From contig CM053267.1 in NCBI GenBank assembly GCA_028583415.1, positions 186,001-250,000 on the forward strand: DNA of 64,000 nt, given 5' to 3'. The translations under genes were made by a program, and so were the position numbers. The notes under the pieces were generated by a model. It was not told the DNA's origin, did no database searches, and worked only from the letters and a program-made list of their open reading frames with translations. Position 1 is the first letter of the stretch. Each line of letters starts with the position of its first letter. This document shows, piece by piece, positions 47,201 to 57,469 of this stretch. This stretch comes from Protea cynaroides (taxonomy: Eukaryota; Streptophyta; Magnoliopsida; Proteales; Proteaceae).

Positions 47201-47759
47201 ACAAACTCTGTGGCTCGATTGGGTGGTAATCCTGGTAGTTCCTCAGGAAATACGTTGGGGTAGTCCCGCATGACATCAATATTTTCCATCCGTGGTGCTT
47301 CTTTGGTGAGGTCGACCACTGACACTAGATACCCGACTGCTCCTTTCTCAAGGCACTTCTTAGCCTTTAGTGCTGAGAGTATGAGCTCGCGTTTACGGGG
47401 ATGTTTGGTTCCCACAAAACTGAATTCTGCTCCTTCTTTGTCTTTAAATGTTAGCTTCTTTTCGGCGCATAATAGGTTCATAGAATGCCGAGCTAACCAG
47501 TCCATTCCCAAGATGACGTCAAAGTCTGCCATCCCAAGTTGGATCAAGGTTGCATCTAAGGTTTTCTCGCCAATGAGAACTGGACATTGCCCATAACCTT
47601 TTTCTAATTCTACTTCTAACCCCATCGGTGACCGTACAAGTAGTTTGTAGTCTAATGTTTTGATGGGTAAATTCAGCTTCTTTCCAAATGACACAAATAT
47701 AAAAGAATGAGTAGCTCCTGAGTCAAAGAGTACTCTGGCGGGTATGTCATTTATAGGTA
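44196..47759 (-). pseudogene. pol: Pol of Tek3: protease, RT, RNase H, integrase, chromodomain
   Basis: Protease: LFDSGATHSFI with the D-S-G site (about 47715-47735) and ILGMDWLARH. RT (47052-46400): FVKKKDGSVRLCIDYRKLN, YPLPRIDDLFDQL, FIDDILVYSKD. RNase H: LYTDASGLGLG, with a frameshift near 46170 in the LELAAVVHAVK block, then VVADALSRK. Integrase: HHCC zinc part, WKWDCITMDFFTGLP, IVSDRDPRFTSKFW, HPQTDGQSERT (complete D,D,E). Chromodomain: RDIYYVKVTWSSRDMEEITW and YPHLFD. A TGA near 47063-47067 replaces the Trp codon of a conserved P-W-G. The frame runs 87 bp into the 3' LTR. Confidence 0.9.
44283..44296 (-). other. Polypurine tract of Tek3
   Basis: AAGTAGGGGGAGT on the minus strand, adjacent to the LTR start. 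It is also translated as part of the pol C-terminus (SRGS). Confidence 0.7.
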
Positions 47760-47765
47760 CGATAC

Positions 47766-47834
47766 CTGCGATTTATTTTAACTTAGTCTACATGCTCACA
47801 CAATGTAATACAACTTAAAAGGTTTCAGTCATAC
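47766..47834 (-). other. Intron-like segment between gag and protease, Tek3
   Basis: Sense: TCACAG|GTATGACTGA ... AAATCGCAG|GTATCGTACC, 69 nt. In the gag frame it ends Gag at TAA after Met-Thr-Glu-Thr-Phe and contains two more stops. Removing it fuses Gag to protease in frame. A branch-site-like GACTAAG lies about 20 nt before the AG. Confidence 0.55.
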
Positions 47835-49100
47835 CTGTGACCACATCGGGTGATGCGGCAGCATCCTCAGATGTAACAGCATAAACTCGTCCTTGATGTA
47901 GCTGCTTCCTGGGCTTAGGACACTCCCTTTCCATATGCCCCGCTTGATAGCAGTTATAACATTTTGGACCTTCAGTATTTAGCTTTGGCTGCTGTTGAGC
48001 TACTGGGGTAGTCTTGGGTGCAGCAGTAAAGCCTTGGGCACGGAAGGGTTTGAATGTCTTGTTATTCCCTCCGTTATAAGCATTTCCAACTGGCCTTTTT
48101 ATATCTCTATTTTGCATGAAATAACTCTCCTTCTGACTCGATTCTATAACTCGAGCAATTTTCATGGCTTCATTATATATTTTCTTCTCCAAACCTAGAA
48201 CATGCTCTCTGATGCTTCCTCTAAGTCCCGTGACAAACCTACGGGTCTTAGTGTCTTCTTCTTGCATGCTGAGTGGTGCAAAGAAAAATAGCTCCTCATA
48301 ACGCTGTTGATATGCATCCACGGACATCTGTCCCTGATATAAACTCAGGAACTCCTTCTCCATAGAATCTTTGAAGCTTCGGGGAAAGTACTTCTCAAAG
48401 AAAGCTTCTTTATATATAGCCCAGGTCAATAGGGCGTGCTTGGTTAATAGATAGGCCCTAGTAGATTTCCACCAATGATGTGCATCACCTTTTAGCATGA
48501 AGGTGGCACATAATACCTTCTCTTCTTCTGTAATAGTCATCATCAGAAAATTCCTCTCCATCTCGTCGATCCAATGTGCTGGCCATAAAGGATCGGATAG
48601 TTTACCATTAAACTCCTTGGGTTTCATCTTTAAGAATCGCTCGACCAGTCGGGAGTGGTCCATTTGATTTTGAGGGTATGCCCCAAACATAGGTTGTGGA
48701 TACTGGTAATTAACCTAAACCGCTTCAGGACCTGGTACTGGAATCTGTGCAGCTGGTGGTTGAGGTGTTTGAGGTGCTGGGTGTTACCCACCGGTGCTGC
48801 ACTTGTTTGTCCAGTCGACATTGGTGTAGCATGTGCTGCCTGAAACATTATTCCCATTGCTGCTTGCATTTGAGCCTGTGCTTGTTGCATTTGTTGCAGC
48901 CGTTGCGCTAGGTTCATAACCATGGTTGCCAGCTCCGGTGGTGGAGGTGGCAAGTTTGTAGGATTTGCCTGACCCTGGTTTACTGGTGGTGCAACCTACG
49001 GATTACTCTGTGCATATATATTTTCTTGACTGGCTTCCTCCACGGGTGGTGGTGGTGGAACTGCGTTTTGGCTCTGCCTGGTTACTCTACGCCCAGCCAT
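47815..49100 (-). pseudogene. gag: Gag of Tek3
   Basis: ATG at 49100-49098 (MAGRRVTRQS). A TAG at 48998-48996 breaks the N-terminal part, and a frameshift near 48700-48780 breaks the Gln-rich/Pro-rich region. The core and nucleocapsid are open: MKPKEFNGKLSDPLWPAHW, HHWWKSTRAYL, AFFEKYFPRSF, RYEELFFFAP, and the CCHC knuckle CYNCYQAGHMEREC. Gag ends by TAA at 47815-47817, inside the intron-like segment. Confidence 0.9.
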
Positions 49101-49531
49101 ATTTTCCCTCTAATAATGGTGATGCCTGAAAATCATTAAAATACGTGAGACAATCATGTATACTTTATGTAGATATGCTAACTGATGTTATTTTCAAATT
49201 TTTCAGATCATTCTGTGAAAAATACTGTCTTTTCTATGCAGGGTCGATGGTGGGGGTCGATGGGTATCCGACCCTCAGTGCGACCCCTGGTTCTCTGTCA
49301 GGTTCCCGAGAGCCGAGGGTCGATGCGGGGGTCGATATGGGGGTCGATTGTTCTAATCGAATTCTCCGACCCCCGGACCAAAAATCAGATTTTTAAGGTC
49401 CGATTCTGAGTTCATTTTCCATTCTTCCTCCTCCGTTTCGACTCGTCTCCTTCCTTTGAGTTGCTACAGGGCCAACTCTGCTACATTGGTCATTTGGGTT
49501 CCTTGTTTCGACGTCTACACCTTCCCTACAG
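49101..49531 (+). promoter_or_regulatory. Upstream region and first exon of the Tek3 antisense gene
   Basis: Read on the + strand, this holds a cluster of GGGTCGATG/TCGACCC motifs (49243-49375) like those upstream of the LTR TATA boxes. Then comes a C+T-rich stretch ending in CTACAG|GTATGT at 49531/49532, a strong splice-donor match. Matching sequence lies before the Tek2 copy (59930-60303) and, without the coding part, in Tek4. No clear TATA box is seen. The transcription start is unknown. Confidence 0.45.
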
Positions 49532-49976
49532 GTATGTATCTTACCTTTACATGTTTTTAGGTTTTCTTTTCTAGGTTTTCACCTGTATATCTCGTTTTCT
49601 TCAAATTAAACTTTTTCCAACCTTAAAAATTCAATTTTTTATTGGGGGATTTTGTTGTTGGTGAGTCAATGGATGAAAGCCCTAAAAAATATTCGAGTTT
49701 CATCGGTTGGTTATCGAGAAACTCGAAGTTTTCACTTTTTGCCCTAATTTTGGCAAAATTTTGAATTTCTTGAAATTTCTTGCAATTCAATCTAATTAGT
49801 TGCAATTTACGCCTACTTAAGTCTCATCACAAGTTAGTTTAGGATCTATGTAAGTCCTCCTGCCCACGTGTATGGGTGAAAAGTGAGGCTTTTATCCAAT
49901 TTACATCGTTATTATGTCGAAATTTCTGATTTTTACTCTCTACTAACCAATATTTGTTTTTTCTTCTTATTTGCAG
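49532..49976 (+). other. Putative 5'UTR intron of the Tek3 antisense gene
   Basis: 445 nt from CAG|GTATGTATC to TTATTTGCAG|ATACTATGG. It is T-rich before the acceptor and full of stops. The Tek2 copy has the same ends with 440 nt. The first ATG of the long frame lies 5 nt past the acceptor in both. Confidence 0.55.
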
Positions 49977-49981
49977 ATACT

Positions 49982-51364
49982 ATGGTTCGTACCAAGGTAC
50001 CCAGAGTTCGCGACCATCTTTGTTTCCATTCCAACAAAGCCGAGGCACAGTATGCCCACTATGCTCGCAAGAAGGTAGAAGGAGGTCGCAAGGTGAACTT
50101 GGCTGAGTTAGCCTTGTTCAATGTAGAGAGAGCATTTGGTGATATGGGATGGCTCCCTGTCATCACTTATGATGCCTGTACCTGTCCTGAATTGGTATGC
50201 CAGTTCTATTGTAATCTCTAGGTGGTGGGGGATTACAATGATGTGGAGAGGGGTGATGAGCTGCGCATCACGAGCTACGTCAAGGGAGTTGACATCTCAT
50301 TTGATTATCGGCAGCTGGCCGACCTACTGGGCATTTCCTATGCTGGCCCCATGGTTTTCTGTGCTCCTGGAGAGCCCCAGTTCTTCTCTCTATAGATGAG
50401 GGCTGAGATCGATAGTCAGCTCATTCGACCTAATCGCTGGCAGATGAGGGCGTGTTATCTGCGTTCTGATCCACGGGTATACTGCAAGATCATTCAGCAT
50501 AACCTGATACCGCAGAGTGGTCATTACGAGAGGGTCTCCCAGCTGACCCAGTATCTCATATACTATTTATGCACTAGGCAGCCTGTTTGCCTTCCATACA
50601 TCATCATGCGTACCATGATCAGTGCCACGTTGCCCAGTCACACGGGCAACCTTCCTTGCGGACGTATGATCACTACCTTGCTTACCCGCCTGGGGGTTGA
50701 CTTATTGGATGAGAAGATTCAGGAAAAATCCTTCTCATCGCCTTTGGATTGGGAGACTATTTGCAAGATGGGCATGCGGGATGCCCAGGTCAGTGATGAG
50801 GAGAGGAACGCGATGGTGCGTCCTCGCACTCGCGTAGAGATGGTTGACGCTGAGGCAGCAGCAGCAGCCGCTGGAGTTCATGGGGAGCCTACTGGTGATG
50901 ATGACCGTCTGTACATGGATGTGGACTCCATACCACCTCCTTCACCTACACATGCTTCTGGAGCTAGTACTTCTTATGCGGCTGGTCCTTCTCATGCGGC
51001 TGGTCCTTCACACCCACCTTCTGATATGATGGGGATATTGCATGAGATCAGAGAGGCTCAGTGCAGATCTGATCTGAGGATGGGGGAGTTACTAGACGCT
51101 CAGCGTGTGAGAGTGGATGAGCTACTAGACGCCTATCGCATATCGGACATGAGGATAGGAGAGCTCATAGATGCTCAACGCCGATCATATATGCTTATAG
51201 AGGAGCTTTTGAGTGCTCAGCGCGTGACTGATCAGCGGTTGGCTGGTCTCACAGCTAGTCTTCAGACGACCCAGACTCAGGTAGCCTGGTTGACTAGAGT
51301 CTACGCTAAGGATTATGACAGAGACCGTGAGGCACTGCCTCCTCCTTCACCTTCAACTTCATGA
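49982..51364 (+). pseudogene. Antisense gene of Tek3 leader (460-codon frame, two nonsense codons)
   Basis: Opposite in direction to Tek3, between its PBS and gag. The frame MVRTKVPRVRDHLCF runs to 51364 without a frameshift; TAG at 50219-50221 and 50393-50395 are single-base breaks (CAG and GAG in the Tek2 copy). Residues about 20-250 (DMGWLPVITYDACTCPELV, FYCNL, YCKIIQHNLIPQSGHYERVS, RMITTLLTRLGVDL) resemble the 'putative plant transposon protein' domain family of plant retroelements. An Ala/Pro/Ser-rich linker follows, then a coiled-coil-like C-terminus of repeats such as MRIGELIDAQR. Substitutions against the Tek2 copy are mostly synonymous. The function of this family is unknown to me. 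Confidence 0.75.
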
Positions 51365-51629
51365 TTGTATTTATTTTCTTTCTTTGTACTATAGAGTAAC
51401 TGTCCGGGTTGTGGACTGTACTCTGCTTTAGCTATTTATATACGTTTGTTTCTCTCTCATTGTATTTAAAATTGTTCTCCCTTTAATAGATGTATTATTC
51501 TCTTTTTAAGTTTGGTCTCAAACATCACTTGTGCTTATAGTGTGTTAATATTACAGTTTTTACTTTTATCCTATCTCAGTTCACAATTCGTCGTGAAGGT
51601 ATGCTAGTTTAGCGGACAAGGCCTGAGAT
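51365..51629 (+). other. 3' flank of the Tek3 antisense gene
   Basis: T-rich, non-coding, between the antisense stop codon and the Tek3 PBS. Its last 150 bp are matched, in reverse, in the leaders of Tek1 and Tek4. It probably holds the antisense 3'UTR. No clear polyadenylation signal could be picked out. Confidence 0.4.
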
Positions 51630-51641
51630 GCTCTGATACCA
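51630..51641 (-). other. Primer-binding site of Tek3
   Basis: TGGTATCAGAGC on the minus strand, three bases from the 5' LTR. Confidence 0.9.
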
Positions 51642-51644
51642 AGT

Positions 51645-53927
51645 TGTCACACCCCAATTCCGTACTATTCAGAATGGTGTGAAGAACCGCTAGCAAACCA
51701 ACGGTTCAACCAGGATCTCGAGTAGGCTATATCCATTTCATCTAAACCTCATACATCCACATTCATAATCAGAATAAATACACAATAGCGGAAGTCTTAT
51801 AGTAAAATGAACTGAGAAATCTAGATGTGATAATTATATTTAAGTAGCAAATTATTCTGTATAAACTAAGACATAAATAAATATCAATTACATGTCTTTA
51901 CTAAATCTAAATAATAAAAATAAAATCTAATCGAATATGCATGAGTTGCACTCGCAAGAGGAGTCATGCGTATCCACTTTGTCTTCAACTTCCATCACCG
52001 CCATGTGCCCGTACACTGGAACGTTGATATAATCTTCGACGGTAGTACCTACATCATAAACTAAAAGATTCGACGTCGAGAGGGTGAGCACACATCATGG
52101 CTCAATGAGCAAACAAAACAATGCAACAATACATATGCATACATTCAATTCACATCTTTGGTCTGGTTTAAATTTTGCAATGCGCAATAGAAAGGTTTGG
52201 TGGTCAAAGGTTAACGTTTATTGACCCCTCCTCTATACACAGTGTGTGGAAGTCCGCCTAAAGGTTAACGTTTATTGTCGTCCCCATCCACCTTACCATG
52301 AACATTGTACAACAAAGGTTAATGTTTATTGCTGTACCGTGCCATACCAACACGTAAGCCCCTGCTGGCAAGGGCTCGCAAACTGCGCTCGCAACTAATC
52401 AATCCTAATGCCAAACAGTGTATCCAAGGCCTCACCCCAGCATCCCTCAGAACGCCCATAGAGATAGAGCTAAGGCCACTCGGTAGAGTCAGAGACTACA
52501 AGGACCGAGACCACCTCCCCTGATACTCTACGACGTAATAGTTATGCTAAAGTAATGGCGATACGACGATGCTAATGCACAAGACTTGAGTTAAAGATAA
52601 AGCTAGAGTGCTGAGGCCTGGCTTATGACACCTCCCCCTGATACTCGCTCGCATTAAGTACACCAACCACACACATACATCCACATGCCTATTCCTATCG
52701 TCAAAATCATCATCATGTTATAAACAATAAAGTAAATATGCATGAAACAATTAATAGAAATATTGGATGACATGTTGAATGCACATTAGAAGCATATTCG
52801 CATAGAATTAATTATAGCATTGGACTCAAGAAATAAAAACAGTTTGTTATTAACCAATTAGTTTAGGTCTTGTTTCCTCACCTTTACTTGATCGTAAGTC
52901 CTCTTTCAAGCTTTAAGAATCAACTATATATCGATATTATATCTCTAGAAAACCTAACCAAGTCGATAGAATTTAATTAGAATTAATTCAGACTTTAAAA
53001 AGCATGCTGCTAACTGGGGGTCGATGCTAGGGTCGGAGTCTTGATCGACCCTGGGTGCGACCACCCCTATTCTGGACTTCCCAAACACTGGGGGTCGATG
53101 CTCAGGGTCTGGTAGGGTCGATTGGCCATCGACCCCCATGCAACCCCCTGTGGGTTTTGTCAATTTTTCTTCCTTCAATCCATTTTTCGTGTTTGGGGTC
53201 CTATGGCTTTCTCCTACAGTCCATTCCACACATGTTCTATGGCCTAGAACCGTGGTTTATTCTCCTATATGGCTTTCATGATTTCTCCCATAATTTTTCA
53301 TGAAAACCTAACCATGGGTAGATGATTTGGGTTCCTCCTAGATAATCCCCTCTTCATTATCTACTCTAAGGTCTTAAGAAATTCATGGAGATAGTATCCA
53401 TACCTGAGAAGTATGCTTCTTCCTCTGACTCCCTTCTCCTTGGTCTTCTTCTCCACTTTCTTTCTCTTCTCCTTCTCTTCCTTCTCTTCTCTTTCTCTCA
53501 ATCCACTTAGGATTGTAAAAGGAGTGAAAGAGGCTTAGGACATCCTATTTATAGAGTAGAAACTCCTAAAATAAGTCCCATTGAGATTAGGAAGGAATCC
53601 CATTGAGATTAGGAAGGTTTCCTAATTTTCGGTTCGAACTATTTTTACCGACTACTGGGGGTCGATAGGGGGGTCGGAGATCTCGTCAACCCCTGGTCCT
53701 TAAAGTGTCTGACCCCCCATGTAAAACTGGGGGTCTGACTTTTATACTGGGGGGGTCCGACCCTCCCTTGCTGGGTATGCAACCCTCCCCTTATTTTGAG
53801 TATTTTTGGGTCAGTTTAATACCTGGGATGGTGATCTCCTTCACGCACGTGATCCATTTGGTTCAATCGTAATGGGTAGACCTGGTTCAAGGTGGTAAGA
53901 CCGGGTTAGTTTGATATGGGTCTTACA
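51645..53927 (-). repeat. 5' LTR of Tek3
   Basis: 2283 bp, TGTCACACC to GGGTCTTACA. It carries the same three 54-bp-spaced cassettes (52205, 52259, 52313; the second and third each have one change). Its short LTR ORF has the start ATG changed to ATC. Confidence 0.9.
53546..53553 (-). promoter_or_regulatory. TATA box of Tek3 5' LTR
   Basis: TATAAATA on the minus strand. Expected promoter of the Tek3 genomic RNA. Confidence 0.7.
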
Positions 53928-56066
53928 CCCATATTCTTCCTTTGTACTTCAGTACCTTTTCATCATCTAAGGTGAACTCAGGAATAGTCCTACCTTTTTT
54001 GATGTCTTCTTGTACCGTTCTTAGATAAGGGTCTGATTTAATAGCTGTTTTCACCTCATCAAGTATATCGGGTACAATCTTCAATGTGGCGAACATATTT
54101 GAAAACCGATGGATAAACCCTTGGTTGGTTGATTCACCCGGTGCATCTATCAGAAACTGCTCATTACCGTAATTGAATACTTTTCCAGTAGTACACAGTA
54201 TGGCAGTTGTGCTAACCTCCCCTTGAGATTTTATCATTGCCTTTCTTCTCAGTGCGTCAGCAACCACATTAGCTTTTCCCGGATGATATTGGATATCACA
54301 ATCATAGTCTTTCAATAGTTCCAGCCATCTTCTTTGTCTCATATTCAACTCCTTCTGATTAAAGAGATAAGTAAGACTCTTACGATCTGATTTAATCTGA
54401 AATTTCTCTCCGTACAAGTAATGTCTCCATATCTTGACAGCATGTACTACTGCCGCTAATTCCAAATCATGAGTGGGATAGTTCTTCTCATGTGTCTTCA
54501 ATTGTCTTAAGGCATAAGCAATTACTTGTTCTCCTTGCATAAGTACACATCCTAATCCCAATCCTGACGCATCAGTGTACAAAATAAATGGCTGTCCTAG
54601 AATCGGAATGGTCAAGATTGGAGCAGATATCAATCTAGCATTTAATGTTTGGAAACTCTTCTCGCATTTCTCAGTCCAAACAAACTTTTCGCCCTTCTTA
54701 GTCAAACTGGTGAGAGGTACGACAATTCGGGAATAGTCTTCCATAAATCGTCGATAATACCCAGCTAGACCTAAGAAACTTCTAATTTTTACAACGCTCT
54801 TCGGTGCTTCCCACTTCACAATAGCTTCGATCTTGCTAGGATCCACTTTAATTCCTTCAGCGGATACAACATGGCCAAGAAAAGCGACTTTCTTTAGCCA
54901 AAACTCACACTTTGTAAATTTGGCGTAGAGCTTCTCCTTCCGTAATCGCTGTAGAGCAGCGTTTAGATTCTTAATATGAGTTTCCTTGTCCTTGGAGTAG
55001 ACTAATATATCATCGAGAAATACAATAACTGACGTATCCAACATATCGTGGAATACCCGATTCATAAGTTCCATAAAAGTTGCTGGTGCGTTCATCAATC
55101 CAAAAGACATGACCATAAATTCATAATGTCCATATCTGGTCCTGAATGCTGTCTTGGGAATATCACCGTCCTTAATCTTCAACTGATACTAACCTGACCA
55201 AAGATCGATTTTGGAGAACACCTTGGCACCTTGCAACTGATCGAACAAGTCATCGATCCGAGGCAATGGGTACCGATTCTTGATTGTTAGTTTATTCAGT
55301 TCTCGGTAGTCTATACACAATCAAACACTACCGTCCTTCTTCTTTACGAATAATACTGGCACTCCCCATGGTGATATGCTCGGTCGAATGTAACCCTTGT
55401 CCAGCAGTTCTTGTAGTTGTACTTTTAATTCCTTCAGTTCAGTAGGAGCCATACGATAAGGTGCTTTAGATACTGGTGCGGCTCCGGGTATCAGATCTAT
55501 AACAAACTCTGTAGCTCGATCGGGTGGTAGTCCTGGTAGTTCTTAAGGAAATACATCTGGAAAGTCACGCACGACATCAATATCCTCCATTCGTGGTGCT
55601 TCCTTGGTAAGATCAACCACAGATACTAGATACCCAACTGCTCCTTTCTCAAGGCACTTCCTAGCCTTTAATGCAGAGAGTATGAGCTTTCGTTTACGGG
55701 GAAGTTTGGTTCCCGTAAAACTGAACTCTGCTCCTTCCTTGTCTTTAAATGTCAGCTTCTTTTTGGCACATAATAGGTTTGCAGAATGCCGAGCTAACCA
55801 ATCCATTCCCAAGATGACGTCAAAGTCTGCCATCTCAAGTTGAATCATGGTTGCATCTAGAGTTTTCTCGTCAATAAGAACTGGACATGGTCCATAACCT
55901 TTTTCTAATTCCAATTATAATCCCATCGGCGATCGTACAAGCAGTTTGTAGTCTAAGGATTTGAGGGGTAGATTTAGCTTCTTTCTAAATGACACAGATA
56001 TAAAAGAATGAGTAGCTCCTGAATCAAAGAGTACTCTGGCGGGAATGCCATTAATAGGTACGATAC
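53928..56066 (-). pseudogene. pol: Protease, RT and RNase H of Tek2
   Basis: Protease part: LFDSGATHSFISVSF (near 56020), then a short stop-containing stretch, then ILGMDWLARHSANLL to VVRDFPDVFP, ending at a TAA near 55544. RT N-terminal part (55540-55183) is in broken frame with a TAG in the GYHQLK block. From 55182 RT and RNase H are open: TRYGHYEFMVMSFGLMNAP, FLDDILVYSKD, FLGHVVSAEGIKVDP, LYTDASGLGLG, LELAAVVHAVKIWRHYLYG, VVADALRRK. It ends at Tek3, and integrase resumes at 32650. Confidence 0.85.
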
Positions 56067-56136
56067 CTATGATTTATTTTGATTTAGTCTACATGCTCAC
56101 ACAATGTAACACAAAATGACAAGATTCAGGTCATAC
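56067..56136 (-). other. Intron-like segment between gag and protease, Tek2
   Basis: 70 nt, TCACAG|GTATGACCTGA ... AATCATAG|GTATCGTACC. Because 70 is not a multiple of three, only removal of the whole segment puts protease in the gag frame. Confidence 0.55.
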
Positions 56137-57090
56137 CTGTGACCACATCAGGCGATGCGGCAGCATCCTCAGATGTAACCGCGTAAACTCTGCCTTGTTG
56201 TAGTTGCTTCTTGGGCTTAGGACACTCCCTTGCCATATGTCCCAATTGATTGCAGTTAAAGCATTTTACCCCTTCATTATTTGGCTTTTGTGGCTGTTGA
56301 GCTGTTAAAGTAGTCTTGGCTGCAGTATTGAAGCCTTGAGTATGGAAGGGTTTGAATGCCTTGGTGTTCCCTCCGTTATAAGAATTCCCATCAGACCTTT
56401 TGATTCCTCTATTTTGAGCAAAGTAGCTCTCTTTTTGGCTCGACTCTATCACTCGAGCAATTTGTATAGCTTCATTGTAAAGTTTCTTCTCAAGTCCCAG
56501 AACATGTTCACGTATGCTTCCCCTAAGTCCCATGATGAACCTTCGGGTCTTTGTATCTTCCGCTTGCATACTGACTGGTGCAAAGAAGAACAGCTCCTCA
56601 TAACGCTGTTGATATGCATCGACAGTCATCTGTCCTTGATACAAACTTAGGAAATCTTTCTCCATAGAATCTCTGAAACTCCTAGGAAAATACTTCTCAA
56701 AGAATGCCTCCTTATATATATCCCAGGTCAGTTGGGCGTGCTTTGTCAATAGATACATCCGTGTGGACTTCCATCAGTGGTGTGCATCGCCTTTCAGCAT
56801 GAATGTTGCACACAATACTTTCTCCTCTTCATTCACTATAATCATCGTGAAATTTCTCTCCATCTCATCGATCCAGTGTGCTGGCCACAATGGATCAGCT
56901 GGCTTACCACTATACTCCTTGGGCTTCATCTTCAGAAAACGCTCAACTAGTTTGGAGTGGTCTAGTTGATGAGGAACATAAGCCCCATACATAGGTGGTT
57001 GGTTTTGATAACCACCTAGAGCTACTTCAGGGTTTTGTACTTGAGCCTGCATGATGTGAGTCTGAGGTGCGTGGGGTACTGTGTTACTTC
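56126..57090 (-). pseudogene. gag: Gag of Tek2, main part
   Basis: From the Tek5 insertion onward: TVPHAPQTHIMQAQVQNPE, MKPKEYSGKPADPLWPAHW, then a TGA in the HHWW block near 56772, then YLLTKHAQLTWDIYKEAFF, RYEELFFFAP and the CCHC knuckle CFNCNQLGHMAREC. It ends at TGA in the intron-like segment. Apart from the LTR insertion and the Trp-to-stop change it is open. Confidence 0.85.
57086..57090 (+). repeat. Left target-site duplication of Tek5 (ACTTC)
   Basis: ACTTC directly before TGTCACACC. Repeated at 59470-59474. Confidence 0.9.
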
Positions 57091-57367
57091 TGTCACACCC
57101 CAATTCCGTACTATTCAGAATGGTGTGATGAACCGTCAATAAACCAACGGTTCAACCAGGATCTCAAAATAGGCTATCCCACATATGATAAACCAAAACA
57201 CATTCCACATTAATCAGAGGTAATAAAATAAATAGCGAAAATCTTATAGTAAATGAACTGAGAATCTAACTGTGATAACCATAAATAAATATCAAATTAT
57301 TGCTAAATCAACTGAGACATAATTAAATAAATATGAATTACATGTCTTTAATAAAATTAAAGAAAAT

Positions 57368-57469
57368 CTAATCGAATACGCATGAGTTGCACTCGCATGA
57401 GGAGTCATGCATATCCACTAAGTCTTCAGCTTCCATTGTCGCCACATGCCCGTACACAGGAGCGTTCAT
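57368..57469 (-). CDS. Conserved 33-codon ORF in Tek5
   Basis: MNAPVYGHVATMEAEDLVD... with tail SSCECNSCVFD and TAG. The acceptor-like site reads GATGTAG|GTACC (TAG rather than CAG, still a usable AG). Confidence 0.3.
   Translation of the reverse strand: MNAPVYGHVATMEAEDLVDMHDSSCECNSCVFD

Larger units (their letters stand above)
41997..53927 (-). mobile_element. Tek3: near-complete autonomous-type Tekay element
   Basis: Minus strand: 5' LTR (53927-51645), PBS, leader with an antisense gene, gag, protease, RT, RNase H, integrase, chromodomain, polypurine tract, 3' LTR (44282-41997). It is inserted in Tek2. The left flank ends CACAT (before the inserted Tek4) and the right flank begins CCCAT, a target duplication with one later change. 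All enzymatic motifs are visible and only a few breaks occur, so this is the best-preserved element here. Confidence 0.9.

Noticed and set aside
50844..51029. Met/Leu/His-rich + strand frame
   Set aside because: It is an out-of-frame reading of the Ala/Ser/Pro-rich part of the antisense gene. A similar shadow occurs in the Tek2 copy near 61389-61793.
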